From: a bacterium
GTDB taxonomy: Bacteria; Verrucomicrobiota; Kiritimatiellia; UBA8416
Assembly: GCA_020048935.1 (NCBI GenBank)
Contig: JAIFLS010000045.1
Span: 1 to 6,688, forward strand
Length of the DNA stretch: 6,688 nucleotides
Direction of reading: 5' to 3'
Shown here: positions 1-5,776 of the stretch, piece after piece
How the letters are laid out: each line of letters opens with the position of its first letter
Numbering within the stretch: position 1 is the first letter of the stretch
Position numbers and translations under genes: made by a program
Notes under the pieces: model-generated
The model's input: the letters and a program-made list of their open reading frames with translations, nothing else
Told to the model about the DNA's origin: nothing
Databases searched by the model: none

Positions 1-1
1 G

Positions 2-631
2 TTCAGTCTAGGCAGGCATTTCCGATCCCGGTTTGTTTCGGGGCTGTTTGCGCTGATCCCGCTGGCCGTGACGATATTCGTGCTGAAGCTGGTGCTCTCG
101 ACCTTGGAGTCCGCGGCCATGCCGTTTGTAAGGCCGCTGTTGAGCACCGCCCCGCGGTTTGTGCTGGTCATCATCGCGGTTGTCCTCATGGGTGTGTTTA
201 TCTACCTGATCGGGCTGATTGCCAGTCATATCGTCGGCCAGCGGGTGATCCGGTGGGGCGAAGCCTGGCTGCTCAAGCTGCCGCTGATCAAATCCGTTTA
301 TACCGCTTCAAAACAGGTTGTAGAGCTTTTCTCGACAAACTCGGCCGCCGCTTTCAAGGCCGTGGTCATGGTTACCTTCCCGCATCCCGATTCGATGTCC
401 ATGGGTTTTGTCACCGGCACCATGCTGGATCCGGAGGGCCAGTTACGCTACCGTGTATTCGTACCGACCGCACCCAATCCGACCAACGGGTTAATGGTTA
501 TCCTGCCGGAAAAGGAGATCACTTTTACCGACATTCCGGTGGAGGATGGCATTCGCATGATCGTTTCCGGGGGCATGCTTGCGCCAGCGAAATTCAAGTC
601 TGTACCCTCGCGACTTGCATGCCCCCTCTGA
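2..631 (+). CDS. DUF502 family membrane protein, 5' end outside the window
   Basis: The frame is open from base 2, giving 209 residues to a TGA stop at 629-631. The true start lies upstream. The GTG at 68 is a poor start because typical DUF502 sequence (RSRFVSGLFALIPLAVTIFV) is already present before it. Two hydrophobic segments lie at about residues 11-33 and 52-74 of the visible part. A soluble part follows with the family's usual motifs: LPLIKSVYTASKQV, a VTFPHP stretch, a VFVPTAPNPTNG stretch and a C-terminal VEDGIRMIVSGG. The family (PF04367, related to plant COV1/LCV proteins) has no established biochemical function; it is expected in the inner membrane. The length fits the family's roughly 200 residues, so only a short N-terminus should be missing. 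It is followed after 74 nt by the antiporter gene on the same strand. The family call is firm; the function is unknown. Confidence 0.85.
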   Translation, partial: FSLGRHFRSRFVSGLFALIPLAVTIFVLKLVLSTLESAAMPFVRPLLSTAPRFVLVIIAVVLMGVFIYLIGLIASHIVGQRVIRWGEAWLLKLPLIKSVYTASKQVVELFSTNSAAAFKAVVMVTFPHPDSMSMGFVTGTMLDPEGQLRYRVFVPTAPNPTNGLMVILPEKEITFTDIPVEDGIRMIVSGGMLAPAKFKSVPSRLACPL

Positions 632-705
632 TGCTGAGCATGTTCCCATGACGGATTCCTTTACGCGTTGCGCAAAAGAATGATGACGATTATCGGGTAA
701 AGGCC

Positions 706-2028
706 ATGAATTCACAGGACTTTGTCAAATTCGCACTTCAGATCTCGATGATGCTGGGCTTTGCTTTGCTATTCGGGCAACTGATGCGCCGTATTAAACA
801 GCCAGCCGTGCTGGGCGAGATGATCGGCGGTATTATCCTCGGGCCGACCGCCTTTGGCCTGCTGGCGCCATGCCTGTTTGAGTGGCTGTTCAATTCCTCG
901 ACCAATGTGGTGGTGGTGCGTGATGCATCAATCAAGCTGGGCATGTTGTTTTTCCTGTTCGTTGCCGGCTTGGAGACGAATCTTTCCGACCTCAGGAAAA
1001 TGGGACGGAAAGCTGCTCTGATTGGGTTGGTGGGAACGTTGGTGCCAATCGCGGCGGGCGTGGCCCTGGTTTATGCGTTACCGCGCGATTTCTGGGGCGA
1101 GGCGGTCCAGGACCACTTCTTCGCGTTCGCTCTGTTCGTGGGCATGAACCTGGCGAATTCGGCCAACCCGGTGCTCGCCAGGATCCTGATGGATCTGGGC
1201 TTGCTCAACAGCGGCATCGGAACAATGTGCATGACGGCCACCATCGTGGATGACCTGGTCAACTGGACGTTGTTCGGCATCATCTTGATCGCCATCAGTC
1301 CGGATGGCTCGGTGGACGCGACTAGCCTGCCCCTGAGCATCGCCGAAGTGGCGCTTGTGTTCGTCCTGCTCCTGGGCGTGGGCCGCTGGGTGGGACCGCG
1401 CACCATGCGATGGATCAAAGGGCATGTCTCGTGGCCGAGCGGCTTCATCACGGTCACTGCTGTGGTTGTCCTTGTATCGGCCAGCATCACGGAAAGCCTG
1501 GGAATCCACGCGTTCCTGGGGGCTTTCCTGGTCGGCGCGGCGTTAGGCGGACAGGAAGATGAACACCAGGAGGCGTACGATGTGATTGCGCGTTTCGCGC
1601 TCAGCTTCTTCGCGCCTATCTACTTTATCTCGATGGGCATGACCACGAACTTTGTCACGAACTTCGATTGGCGGCTGGTCCTGGTTATTCTGGTGGCGGC
1701 GCTGGTCAGCAAACTCCTCGGGGTGTTGCTGGGTGCCAAGCTGGCTCGGATGCCCATTGACCGGGATGCATGGGCCATTGCTTTCGGGCTCAATGCCCGA
1801 GGGGCGACGGGCATCATCCTGGCAGGCGTGGGGCGGGCAGCCGGGGTGATTGACGACCGCATTTTCGTGGCCATCGTCGTCATGGCGTTGGTGACCTCGA
1901 TGCTGGCTGGCCCAATGATGAACTGGTTGTTGTCCGGCCGGATTGCGGAGTCGCGTGGCAGGTACGCGGGTCGCGGACGCGATTCGTATTCAGCGGGGCA
2001 ACGGGATGCAGGGCCGAGTTCACAATAG
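706..2028 (+). CDS. CPA2-type cation:proton antiporter (Na+/H+ exchanger domain only)
   Basis: This 440-residue polytopic membrane protein matches the Na_H_Exchanger family (PF00999) of the CPA2 group (NapA/KefB-like). Visible marks are the N-terminal KQPAVLGEMIGGIILGPTAFG (the first Lys at residue 31), the LFFLFVAGLE helix (81-90), and SANPVLARILMDLGLL (152-167). The double-aspartate motif VDDLVNW has Asp182-Asp183; in characterised CPA2 antiporters this pair carries the ion and proton. A membrane-embedded Lys336 and the GLNARGATGIILAG segment (361-374) also fit. About 12-13 membrane helices are expected in the inner membrane. The protein ends in a polar 30-residue tail rich in Gly, Arg and Ser, with no RCK/TrkA-N domain. 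It therefore looks like a plain antiporter, not a nucleotide-gated Kef channel. Whether it carries Na+ or K+ cannot be told. The ATG at 706 has only a weak AAGG two bases upstream. It sits 74 nt after DUF502 and 140 nt before the AI-2E gene. Confidence 0.88.
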   Translation: MNSQDFVKFALQISMMLGFALLFGQLMRRIKQPAVLGEMIGGIILGPTAFGLLAPCLFEWLFNSSTNVVVVRDASIKLGMLFFLFVAGLETNLSDLRKMGRKAALIGLVGTLVPIAAGVALVYALPRDFWGEAVQDHFFAFALFVGMNLANSANPVLARILMDLGLLNSGIGTMCMTATIVDDLVNWTLFGIILIAISPDGSVDATSLPLSIAEVALVFVLLLGVGRWVGPRTMRWIKGHVSWPSGFITVTAVVVLVSASITESLGIHAFLGAFLVGAALGGQEDEHQEAYDVIARFALSFFAPIYFISMGMTTNFVTNFDWRLVLVILVAALVSKLLGVLLGAKLARMPIDRDAWAIAFGLNARGATGIILAGVGRAAGVIDDRIFVAIVVMALVTSMLAGPMMNWLLSGRIAESRGRYAGRGRDSYSAGQRDAGPSSQ

Positions 2029-2069
2029 GTGCTGGATCCGCCGCTACCTATGGACACGATGGGGCATCG
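2025..2069 (+). terminator. Two adjacent hairpins at the end of the antiporter gene, weak terminator candidate
   Basis: ATAGGT (2025-2030, overlapping the TAG stop) is inverted as ACCTAT (2046-2051). Directly after it, CGATG (2057-2061) and CATCG (2065-2069) form a 5-bp stem with a GGG loop. The nearest T run (2081-2084) is 12 nt downstream and only four bases long, so this is not a classical intrinsic terminator. It could slow or end transcription, or shield the 3' end. Confidence 0.3.
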
Positions 2070-2106
2070 CACGACACACATTTTCGTTGAATTGGGACTA
2101 TCCTTG

Positions 2107-2135
2107 TTGCACACTCGAAGCATTCGCCATATCAA
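2107..2135 (+). promoter_or_regulatory. Possible weak sigma70-like promoter upstream of the AI-2E gene
   Basis: TTGCAC (2107-2112) and TATCAA (2130-2135) are separated by 17 bases. They match 3/6 and 4/6 of the sigma70 consensus. Transcription would begin near 2142 and leave a leader of about 27 nt before the AI-2E start. The match is modest and could be chance. The 140-nt gap after the antiporter does leave room for an independent promoter. Confidence 0.22.
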
Positions 2136-2168
2136 GATGAAGATAATAAGAAAATCACTGCGGAAGGC

Positions 2169-3308
2169 ATGATGCTCAAAGAACTCGAACTGGGGCCAAG
2201 GCAACGTGCGACCGTTGCCGCTGCGATCACGCTGGTAGCCGTGTTCATGCTTCTGGCGGTTTTCACCGCGGGTATGTGGGGAATGGCGCGTTTTGTCGGC
2301 GCTTTCCGGAATGTATTGCTGCCGCCTGTGGTCGCGGCTATCCTGGCGATGCTGCTGCGACCGTATTACAACTGGCTGGTCAAGATCTGCCGCGGCTCCC
2401 GTTCCGGGGCGCTGTTTCTGTTTTCCCTTTTCGCGCTCGTTCCGTTGGGAGTCTTTATCTGGTTTGTCGGCACCTTTGCAGTCAATCAATTGCTCAGGCT
2501 GTTCGAAGACTTGCCGTCCATGCTCAACGCCATGCTTGAGGGGGGACGGTCCCTTTGGACGCAAGTCGCCGCATTGCTGAAGGAGTATGGGCTGCTGTCC
2601 GAGTTTGGCACCCTGCTGGAGGATCCCTCGAAAATGGTGTCCAACGTGCTGCGGGCCTCGTGGTCGCGCATGTCTCAGCCCGTTGCCCAGATGTTCCAGT
2701 CTGCGGCGGGGTTGTTCGCCTGGGCGGTACTTCCGGTCTATCTGGCCTTCTTTCTCATGGCGAAGCCGTTTGAACCCAGGCAGCTTGGTGATTTCCTGCC
2801 CTTCCTGAAGAAGGAAACCAGAGAGGACGTTATCTACCTGCTCGATCAGTTCATCAGCATCCTCCTGACGTTCTTCCGTGGCCAGATCATCATCGCCTTG
2901 GCCCAGGGCGTGCTTTTATCGATAGGGTTTGCCCTGATTGGGTTCCCCTACAGTATTGTTACCGGCATGATGCTCGGGTTACTCAACATCATCCCCTACC
3001 TGGGAAGCATGGTGGGCCTCGGCGTTGTGCTGCCGCTGGCCTATTTCATCGATGATGGAGGTCTCTTGCAGGTGGCTTTGACCCTGGTCGTGTTCGGTGC
3101 GGTGCAGGCAATCGAAGGCTATCTCCTTACCCCGAGGATCATGGGGAATCGCACGGGCCTGCATCCGGCCCTCATCATCTTCGCGGTCTTCTTCTGGGGC
3201 GTTGCGCTCGGTGGGATCCTCGGTATGATGCTTGCCATTCCTTTAACTGCCTTTGCCGTGGTATTCTGGAGATTGTTAAAGAAGAAGTATATGACGGAAG
3301 TCGTGTAG
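2169..3308 (+). CDS. AI-2E family transporter (PF01594)
   Basis: This 379-residue inner-membrane protein has the standard AI-2E family layout. An N-terminal block of hydrophobic helices covers about residues 16-103, and a longer amphipathic, mostly soluble stretch covers about 105-175. A C-terminal helical block follows, with the conserved segments FFRGQIIIALAQGVLLSIGF (235-254), GLLNIIPYLGSMVG (270-283), TPRIMGNRTGLHP (321-333) and GILGMMLAIPLTA (349-361). The family was named after E. coli TqsA, proposed to export autoinducer-2. Other members have been reported as Na+(Li+)/H+ antiporters, so the substrate here is open. The placement after a cation:proton antiporter makes an ion-related role reasonable, but that is inference. 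Two ATGs lie side by side (2169 and 2172). The GGAAGG at 2162-2167 is better spaced for the second, so the real protein may be one residue shorter. The length is normal and I see no frameshift. Confidence 0.9.
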   Translation: MMLKELELGPRQRATVAAAITLVAVFMLLAVFTAGMWGMARFVGAFRNVLLPPVVAAILAMLLRPYYNWLVKICRGSRSGALFLFSLFALVPLGVFIWFVGTFAVNQLLRLFEDLPSMLNAMLEGGRSLWTQVAALLKEYGLLSEFGTLLEDPSKMVSNVLRASWSRMSQPVAQMFQSAAGLFAWAVLPVYLAFFLMAKPFEPRQLGDFLPFLKKETREDVIYLLDQFISILLTFFRGQIIIALAQGVLLSIGFALIGFPYSIVTGMMLGLLNIIPYLGSMVGLGVVLPLAYFIDDGGLLQVALTLVVFGAVQAIEGYLLTPRIMGNRTGLHPALIIFAVFFWGVALGGILGMMLAIPLTAFAVVFWRLLKKKYMTEVV

Positions 3309-3337
3309 GCGTCGCCAACGACGGGCGCAAAACACGA
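3301..3337 (+). other. Two-part stem-loop across the AI-2E stop codon
   Basis: TCGTGT (3301-3306) is inverted perfectly as ACACGA (3332-3337). Nested inside, CGTCG (3310-3314) pairs with CGACG (3319-3323) around a CCAA loop. The outer stem includes the first base of the TAG stop. There is no T run behind it, so an RNA-end-stabilising or Rho-linked role is more likely than an intrinsic terminator. The function is inferred only. Confidence 0.35.
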
Positions 3338-3371
3338 TGAACAAGAGCCGGGCGGCCCTCAAGGCGCGTGA

Positions 3372-3385
3372 ACCCCGACCGGGGT
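3372..3385 (+). terminator. Short GC hairpin, weak terminator candidate after the AI-2E gene
   Basis: ACCCC (3372-3376) and GGGGT (3381-3385) form a perfect 5-bp stem with a GACC loop. GGTTGATATTTT follows, ending in four T bases. The stem is short and the T tract is late and interrupted. It sits between the AI-2E stop and the promoter candidate at 3412, where a transcript end would make sense. Confidence 0.3.
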
Positions 3386-3411
3386 GGTTGATATTTTGGT
3401 CCCGAAAATGC

Positions 3412-3440
3412 TTGATTCTGGTCGTGGTTTTGCCGATACT
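3412..3440 (+). promoter_or_regulatory. Sigma70-like promoter for the small basic protein and pabBC
   Basis: TTGATT (3412-3417) and GATACT (3435-3440) lie exactly 17 bases apart, each matching 4/6 of the consensus. Transcription would start near 3447, leaving a leader of about 35 nt with AGGA at 3471-3474 before the ATG at 3482. Its position between a hairpin and a well-spaced ribosome binding site makes this the most convincing promoter in the window. It is predicted only. Confidence 0.42.
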
Positions 3441-3481
3441 TCAGCGTTTTACTAATCACGAACCCCTAACAGGATACAGCT

Positions 3482-3676
3482 ATGGGCAAAGGCAGAACGA
3501 TGAACAAGGCACCAATCACCCGTCCGAAGAAGGGCACCGGTGAGCGGACCCGTCGCGTCAACACGCAGAAGAAGCGCCTGGTTTCGCTGGGCGTCGATGA
3601 GTTGAAGGTCGCGAAGCTCAACACGAAGGAAATCCGCGATCTCCTACGCAAACCGGCAGCGCTGAAAACGGCCTGA
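3482..3676 (+). CDS. Small, very basic protein of 64 residues, family not recognised
   Basis: The ATG at 3482 follows AGGA (3471-3474) with a 7-nt spacer, which is good support for this start. A second in-frame ATG at 3500 lacks such a site. The product is rich in Lys and Arg (for example RPKKGTGERTRRVNTQKKR, about residues 14-32) and has no membrane segment or signal peptide. Its second half, from about residue 33, looks like one or two helices (VDELKVAKLN, KEIRDLLRKP). The opening MGKG and the basic composition recall small ribosome-associated proteins such as bTHX, but the rest does not match that family as I know it, so I assign no function. An RNA- or ribosome-binding role is a guess from charge alone. 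The gene has its own promoter candidate upstream, and pabBC begins 25 nt downstream, so the two probably share a transcript. Good spacing and a clean frame argue that it is a real gene. Confidence 0.72.
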   Translation: MGKGRTMNKAPITRPKKGTGERTRRVNTQKKRLVSLGVDELKVAKLNTKEIRDLLRKPAALKTA

Positions 3677-3701
3677 ACAGGGGGGCTGCGGTCTCTCTGC
3701 C

Positions 3702-5519
3702 GTGATGAAGGACTTTGTAATCGCACAGGATGAGGCGGGCGGCTGGCTGCTGTTCGCGGATCCTGTGCGTTTTCTTTTGGCGGATACGCCGGCATCCGTG
3801 GCTGGCGTGCTGGAAGCGGCATCGCAGGCGATTGCCGATGGTTACTGCGTGGCGGGCTTCGTGAGCTATGAAGCCGCTGCCGGGCTTGATCCGGTGATGG
3901 CCGTGCGTCCGGCATCGGGACGTGTGCCACTGGCCTGGTTCGGGGTCTACCACGAGCCGGAACCGATGGCCTCGCTGCCTGCCCTCTCCTCACCGTTGCC
4001 GTACCGGCTGGGGGCATGGGCTTGCGACACCTCCGCGGCGGATTACGCCGAGGCGATCCGCCGGATCAAGGATTTCATCCGCGCCGGCGATACGTACCAG
4101 GTCAATTACACCGTCCGGCTGCGAGCCTCCTTCGAGGGTGAACCCTGCGGGCTCTTCAGGCAACTCGTGGAGGCGCAGCAGGCACGCAACGCGGTTTACG
4201 TGGAGACGGATGCGCTGGCGGTGTGCTCGGCTTCGCCCGAACTTTTCCTTGAACGCGACGGTCGGCGGATCCTGTCCCGTCCGATGAAAGGGACGGCGGC
4301 GCGCGGGCTCACGTCCGAGGAGGATCGACGCCTCGCGGCGGCGTTGGCGGGCTCGGAGAAGAACCGGGCGGAGAATGTGATGATCGTGGATATGATCCGC
4401 AACGACATCGGCCGGATCGCCGCCGCCGGTTCGGTGCAGGCATCCCGGCTGTTCGAGGTGGAGACGTACCCGACGCTGCACCAGATGGTCTCCACGGTGG
4501 AGGCCAGGACCGATGCGGACTTCGCCCGGACCATCAGCGCGCTTTTCCCCTGTGCCTCCATTACCGGTGCGCCCAAGGTGCGGACGATGCAGATCATCCG
4601 CGAGCTGGAACGCTCGCCACGCGGGGTCTATACCGGCATGTGCGGCTACTGGATGCCGGGTGACCGGGCCCGTTTCAATGTCGCCATCCGCACGGTCGTG
4701 ATCGACCGCCGCACCGGCTACTGGATGCCGGGTGACCGGGCCCGTTTCAATGTCGCCATCCGCACGGTCGTGATCGACCGCCGCACAGGCGAGGCCGAGT
4801 ACGGGACGGGCGGGGGCATTGTCTGGGACTCGACGTGCGAGAGCGAGTACCGGGAGTGCTTTACCAAGGCGGCAATCCTGACGCGCCCGGTGATCCCGGT
4901 CTTCCAGATCCTTGAATCCCTGCTTTACGATCCGGGTGCCGGCTGGTTCCTGCTGGAGACGCATGTAAGGCGCGCGGCGGAAAGCGCCGCGTATTTCGGG
5001 TATCCATTCCAGGAAGCGGCTATGCGTGAGAGCCTGGATGCGTGCGTCGCGGGGCAGCCGCACGGGCAGTCGTTGAAAGTGCGGTGGCTGTTGTCGGCGG
5101 ACGGGCGGATGCATGCCGAGGCGTCGATCCTGGCAGGGGGTGATGAGACCTGGACGGTAGGGATCGCGGAAAACGCCTGCCGGCATGACGATGTGTTTGT
5201 CTATCACAAGACCACCCATCGGCACGTCTACGACGAAGCATTGAAACGGGTTCCCGCTTGCCGGGATGTGATCCTGGTCAACGGGCAGGGTTTTGTGACG
5301 GAATCGTGCTATGCCAATGTCGTGCTGGAAACGGCGGGGGAGAAAATCACCCCTCCGGTCTCCAGCGGCTTGCTCAATGGCACGTTTCGTGCGCAGTTGG
5401 TGGCGCAGGGTGCCGTTCGTGAACAGCCGGTGACGGTTGAGATGCTGCGGCAGGCGGATCGTGTCTGGCTGGTCAATTCCGTGCGCAAGTGGATTCGCGT
5501 CCGGCTGACGACGTTATAG
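3702..5519 (+). CDS. pabB: PabB-PabC fusion: aminodeoxychorismate synthase component I / aminodeoxychorismate lyase
   Basis: This cytosolic bifunctional enzyme of p-aminobenzoate synthesis for folate has 605 residues. Residues 1-100 are the usual N-terminal PabB region. The chorismate-binding domain (PF00425) covers about 113-395, with YAEAIRRIKDFIRAGDTYQVN, RPMKGTAARG, ENVMIVDMIRNDIG, FPCASITGAPK, GGGIVWDS and ESEYRECFTKA. Lys196 in MKGT marks a PabB; anthranilate synthases have Ala there. An aminotransferase class IV (PabC) domain spans about 400-605. Its likely PLP lysine is Lys503 in YHKTTHR, followed by VTESCYANVV, TPPVSSGLLNG and the closing WLVNSVRKW. The first domain would aminate chorismate with ammonia from a PabA glutaminase (not in this window), and the second would release pyruvate and p-aminobenzoate. 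Residues 315-338 are repeated exactly at 339-362. Without the repeat the protein would have 581 residues. The start is GTG 3702 or ATG 3705; AGGGGGG at 3679-3685 is rather far upstream. It probably shares a transcript with the small basic gene. Confidence 0.92.
   Translation: MMKDFVIAQDEAGGWLLFADPVRFLLADTPASVAGVLEAASQAIADGYCVAGFVSYEAAAGLDPVMAVRPASGRVPLAWFGVYHEPEPMASLPALSSPLPYRLGAWACDTSAADYAEAIRRIKDFIRAGDTYQVNYTVRLRASFEGEPCGLFRQLVEAQQARNAVYVETDALAVCSASPELFLERDGRRILSRPMKGTAARGLTSEEDRRLAAALAGSEKNRAENVMIVDMIRNDIGRIAAAGSVQASRLFEVETYPTLHQMVSTVEARTDADFARTISALFPCASITGAPKVRTMQIIRELERSPRGVYTGMCGYWMPGDRARFNVAIRTVVIDRRTGYWMPGDRARFNVAIRTVVIDRRTGEAEYGTGGGIVWDSTCESEYRECFTKAAILTRPVIPVFQILESLLYDPGAGWFLLETHVRRAAESAAYFGYPFQEAAMRESLDACVAGQPHGQSLKVRWLLSADGRMHAEASILAGGDETWTVGIAENACRHDDVFVYHKTTHRHVYDEALKRVPACRDVILVNGQGFVTESCYANVVLETAGEKITPPVSSGLLNGTFRAQLVAQGAVREQPVTVEMLRQADRVWLVNSVRKWIRVRLTTL
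4643..4786 (+). repeat. Perfect 72-bp in-frame tandem duplication within pabBC
   Basis: Bases 4643-4714 are repeated without a mismatch at 4715-4786. The unit is 24 codons and keeps the frame, giving two copies of a segment that starts GYWMPGD and ends VVIDRRT. The flanking bases differ (G4642 against C4714, C4715 against A4787), which fixes the edges and shows no microhomology at the join. Other PabB and TrpE proteins I know have one such segment before the GGGIV motif, so one copy is extra. Identity at every third codon position implies a very recent event or an assembly error. Confidence 0.95.
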
Positions 5520-5531
5520 GCCAGCCCGCCA

Positions 5532-5545
5532 CACGGGGTCCCGTG
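5532..5545 (+). terminator. GC hairpin just after pabBC, partial terminator
   Basis: CACGGG (5532-5537) and CCCGTG (5540-5545) are perfect inverted copies 12 nt after the pabBC stop. Only two bases separate them, so a realistic fold is a 5-bp stem with a 4-base loop. It is followed by an A run, not a T run, and TTTTTT comes only at 5565-5570. It is not a classical intrinsic terminator by itself, but it may act together with the large inverted repeat that follows. Confidence 0.3.
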
Positions 5546-5570
5546 CAAAAAACGAGGTGGTAACTTTTTT

Positions 5571-5704
5571 GGTGGAACGCGACCTCCGGGCGCGTTATGT
5601 CCGTGGGGTCTGCATGGGTTGTCCATGGAGGGCTGGAAAACTCTTTTTATGGTCTGCCTATGCTCACATCCACGGGCTTGCGTGCCCGGAGGTCACGCAC
5701 CACC
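5571..5704. repeat. Long imperfect inverted repeat (extended hairpin) between convergent genes
   Basis: GACCTCCGGGC (5581-5591) is perfectly inverted as GCCCGGAGGTC (5684-5694). The pairing continues inward through 5592-5594/5681-5683 (one G-U) and, after a 6x5 internal loop, CCGTGG (5601-5606) with CCACGG (5670-5675). Outward, CG (5578-5579) pairs with CG (5696-5697), and GGTGG (5571-5575) with CCACC (5700-5704). Weaker pairs including G-U reach about 5561/5714. Inside the loop, CATGG (5613-5617) and CCATG (5623-5627) form a small hairpin, and GGTCTGC occurs twice as a direct repeat (5607-5613 and 5651-5657). The loop also carries a T run at 5644-5648. Possible roles are a bidirectional transcript end between pabBC and the CYTH-Nudix gene, a structured small RNA, or a small non-coding mobile repeat. 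No coding gene is evident in 5520-5776. Confidence 0.6.
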
Positions 5705-5776
5705 TTTGGAGTGGCGATAGCGACCGACAAGTGTGACAAAATGGCCACGTTATAAACAAGCCGGTCACGGTCAGGA

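Noticed and set aside
668..695. TTGCGC and TTATCG with a 16-base spacer before the antiporter
   Set aside because: The match to consensus is poor, and transcription would begin almost at the start codon.
1620..2564. Long minus-strand open frame of 314 codons
   Set aside because: It lies antisense to the antiporter and AI-2E genes, has a low-complexity polar composition and no recognisable domain. It is a by-product of GC-rich codon use on the plus strand.
3337..3543. Plus-strand open frame of 68 codons before the small basic gene
   Set aside because: It overlaps the promoter candidate and the start of the better-supported 64-residue gene in another frame, has no good ribosome binding site and no family resemblance.
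3990..5225. Minus-strand open frame of 411 codons opposite pabBC
   Set aside because: It is fully antisense to a strongly supported PabB-PabC fusion and rich in Arg, His and Pro. It even carries the reflected 24-residue repeat, as expected of a shadow frame.
3702..5519. Anthranilate synthase (TrpE) as the identity of the chorismate-binding domain
   Set aside because: The MKGT motif has Lys196 where anthranilate synthases have Ala, and the C-terminal PabC domain belongs to folate synthesis.
5532..5714. 6S RNA, SRP RNA or RNase P RNA in the convergent gap
   Set aside because: The rod-like shape recalls 6S RNA, but I see none of the sequence hallmarks of SRP or RNase P RNA and no convincing 6S-type central bubble. 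Only a covariance-model search could revive this.
5733..5756. GTGACA and TATAAA as a promoter in the convergent gap
   Set aside because: The spacer is only 12 bases, and the plus-strand direction leads into the 3' end of the antisense CYTH-Nudix gene.
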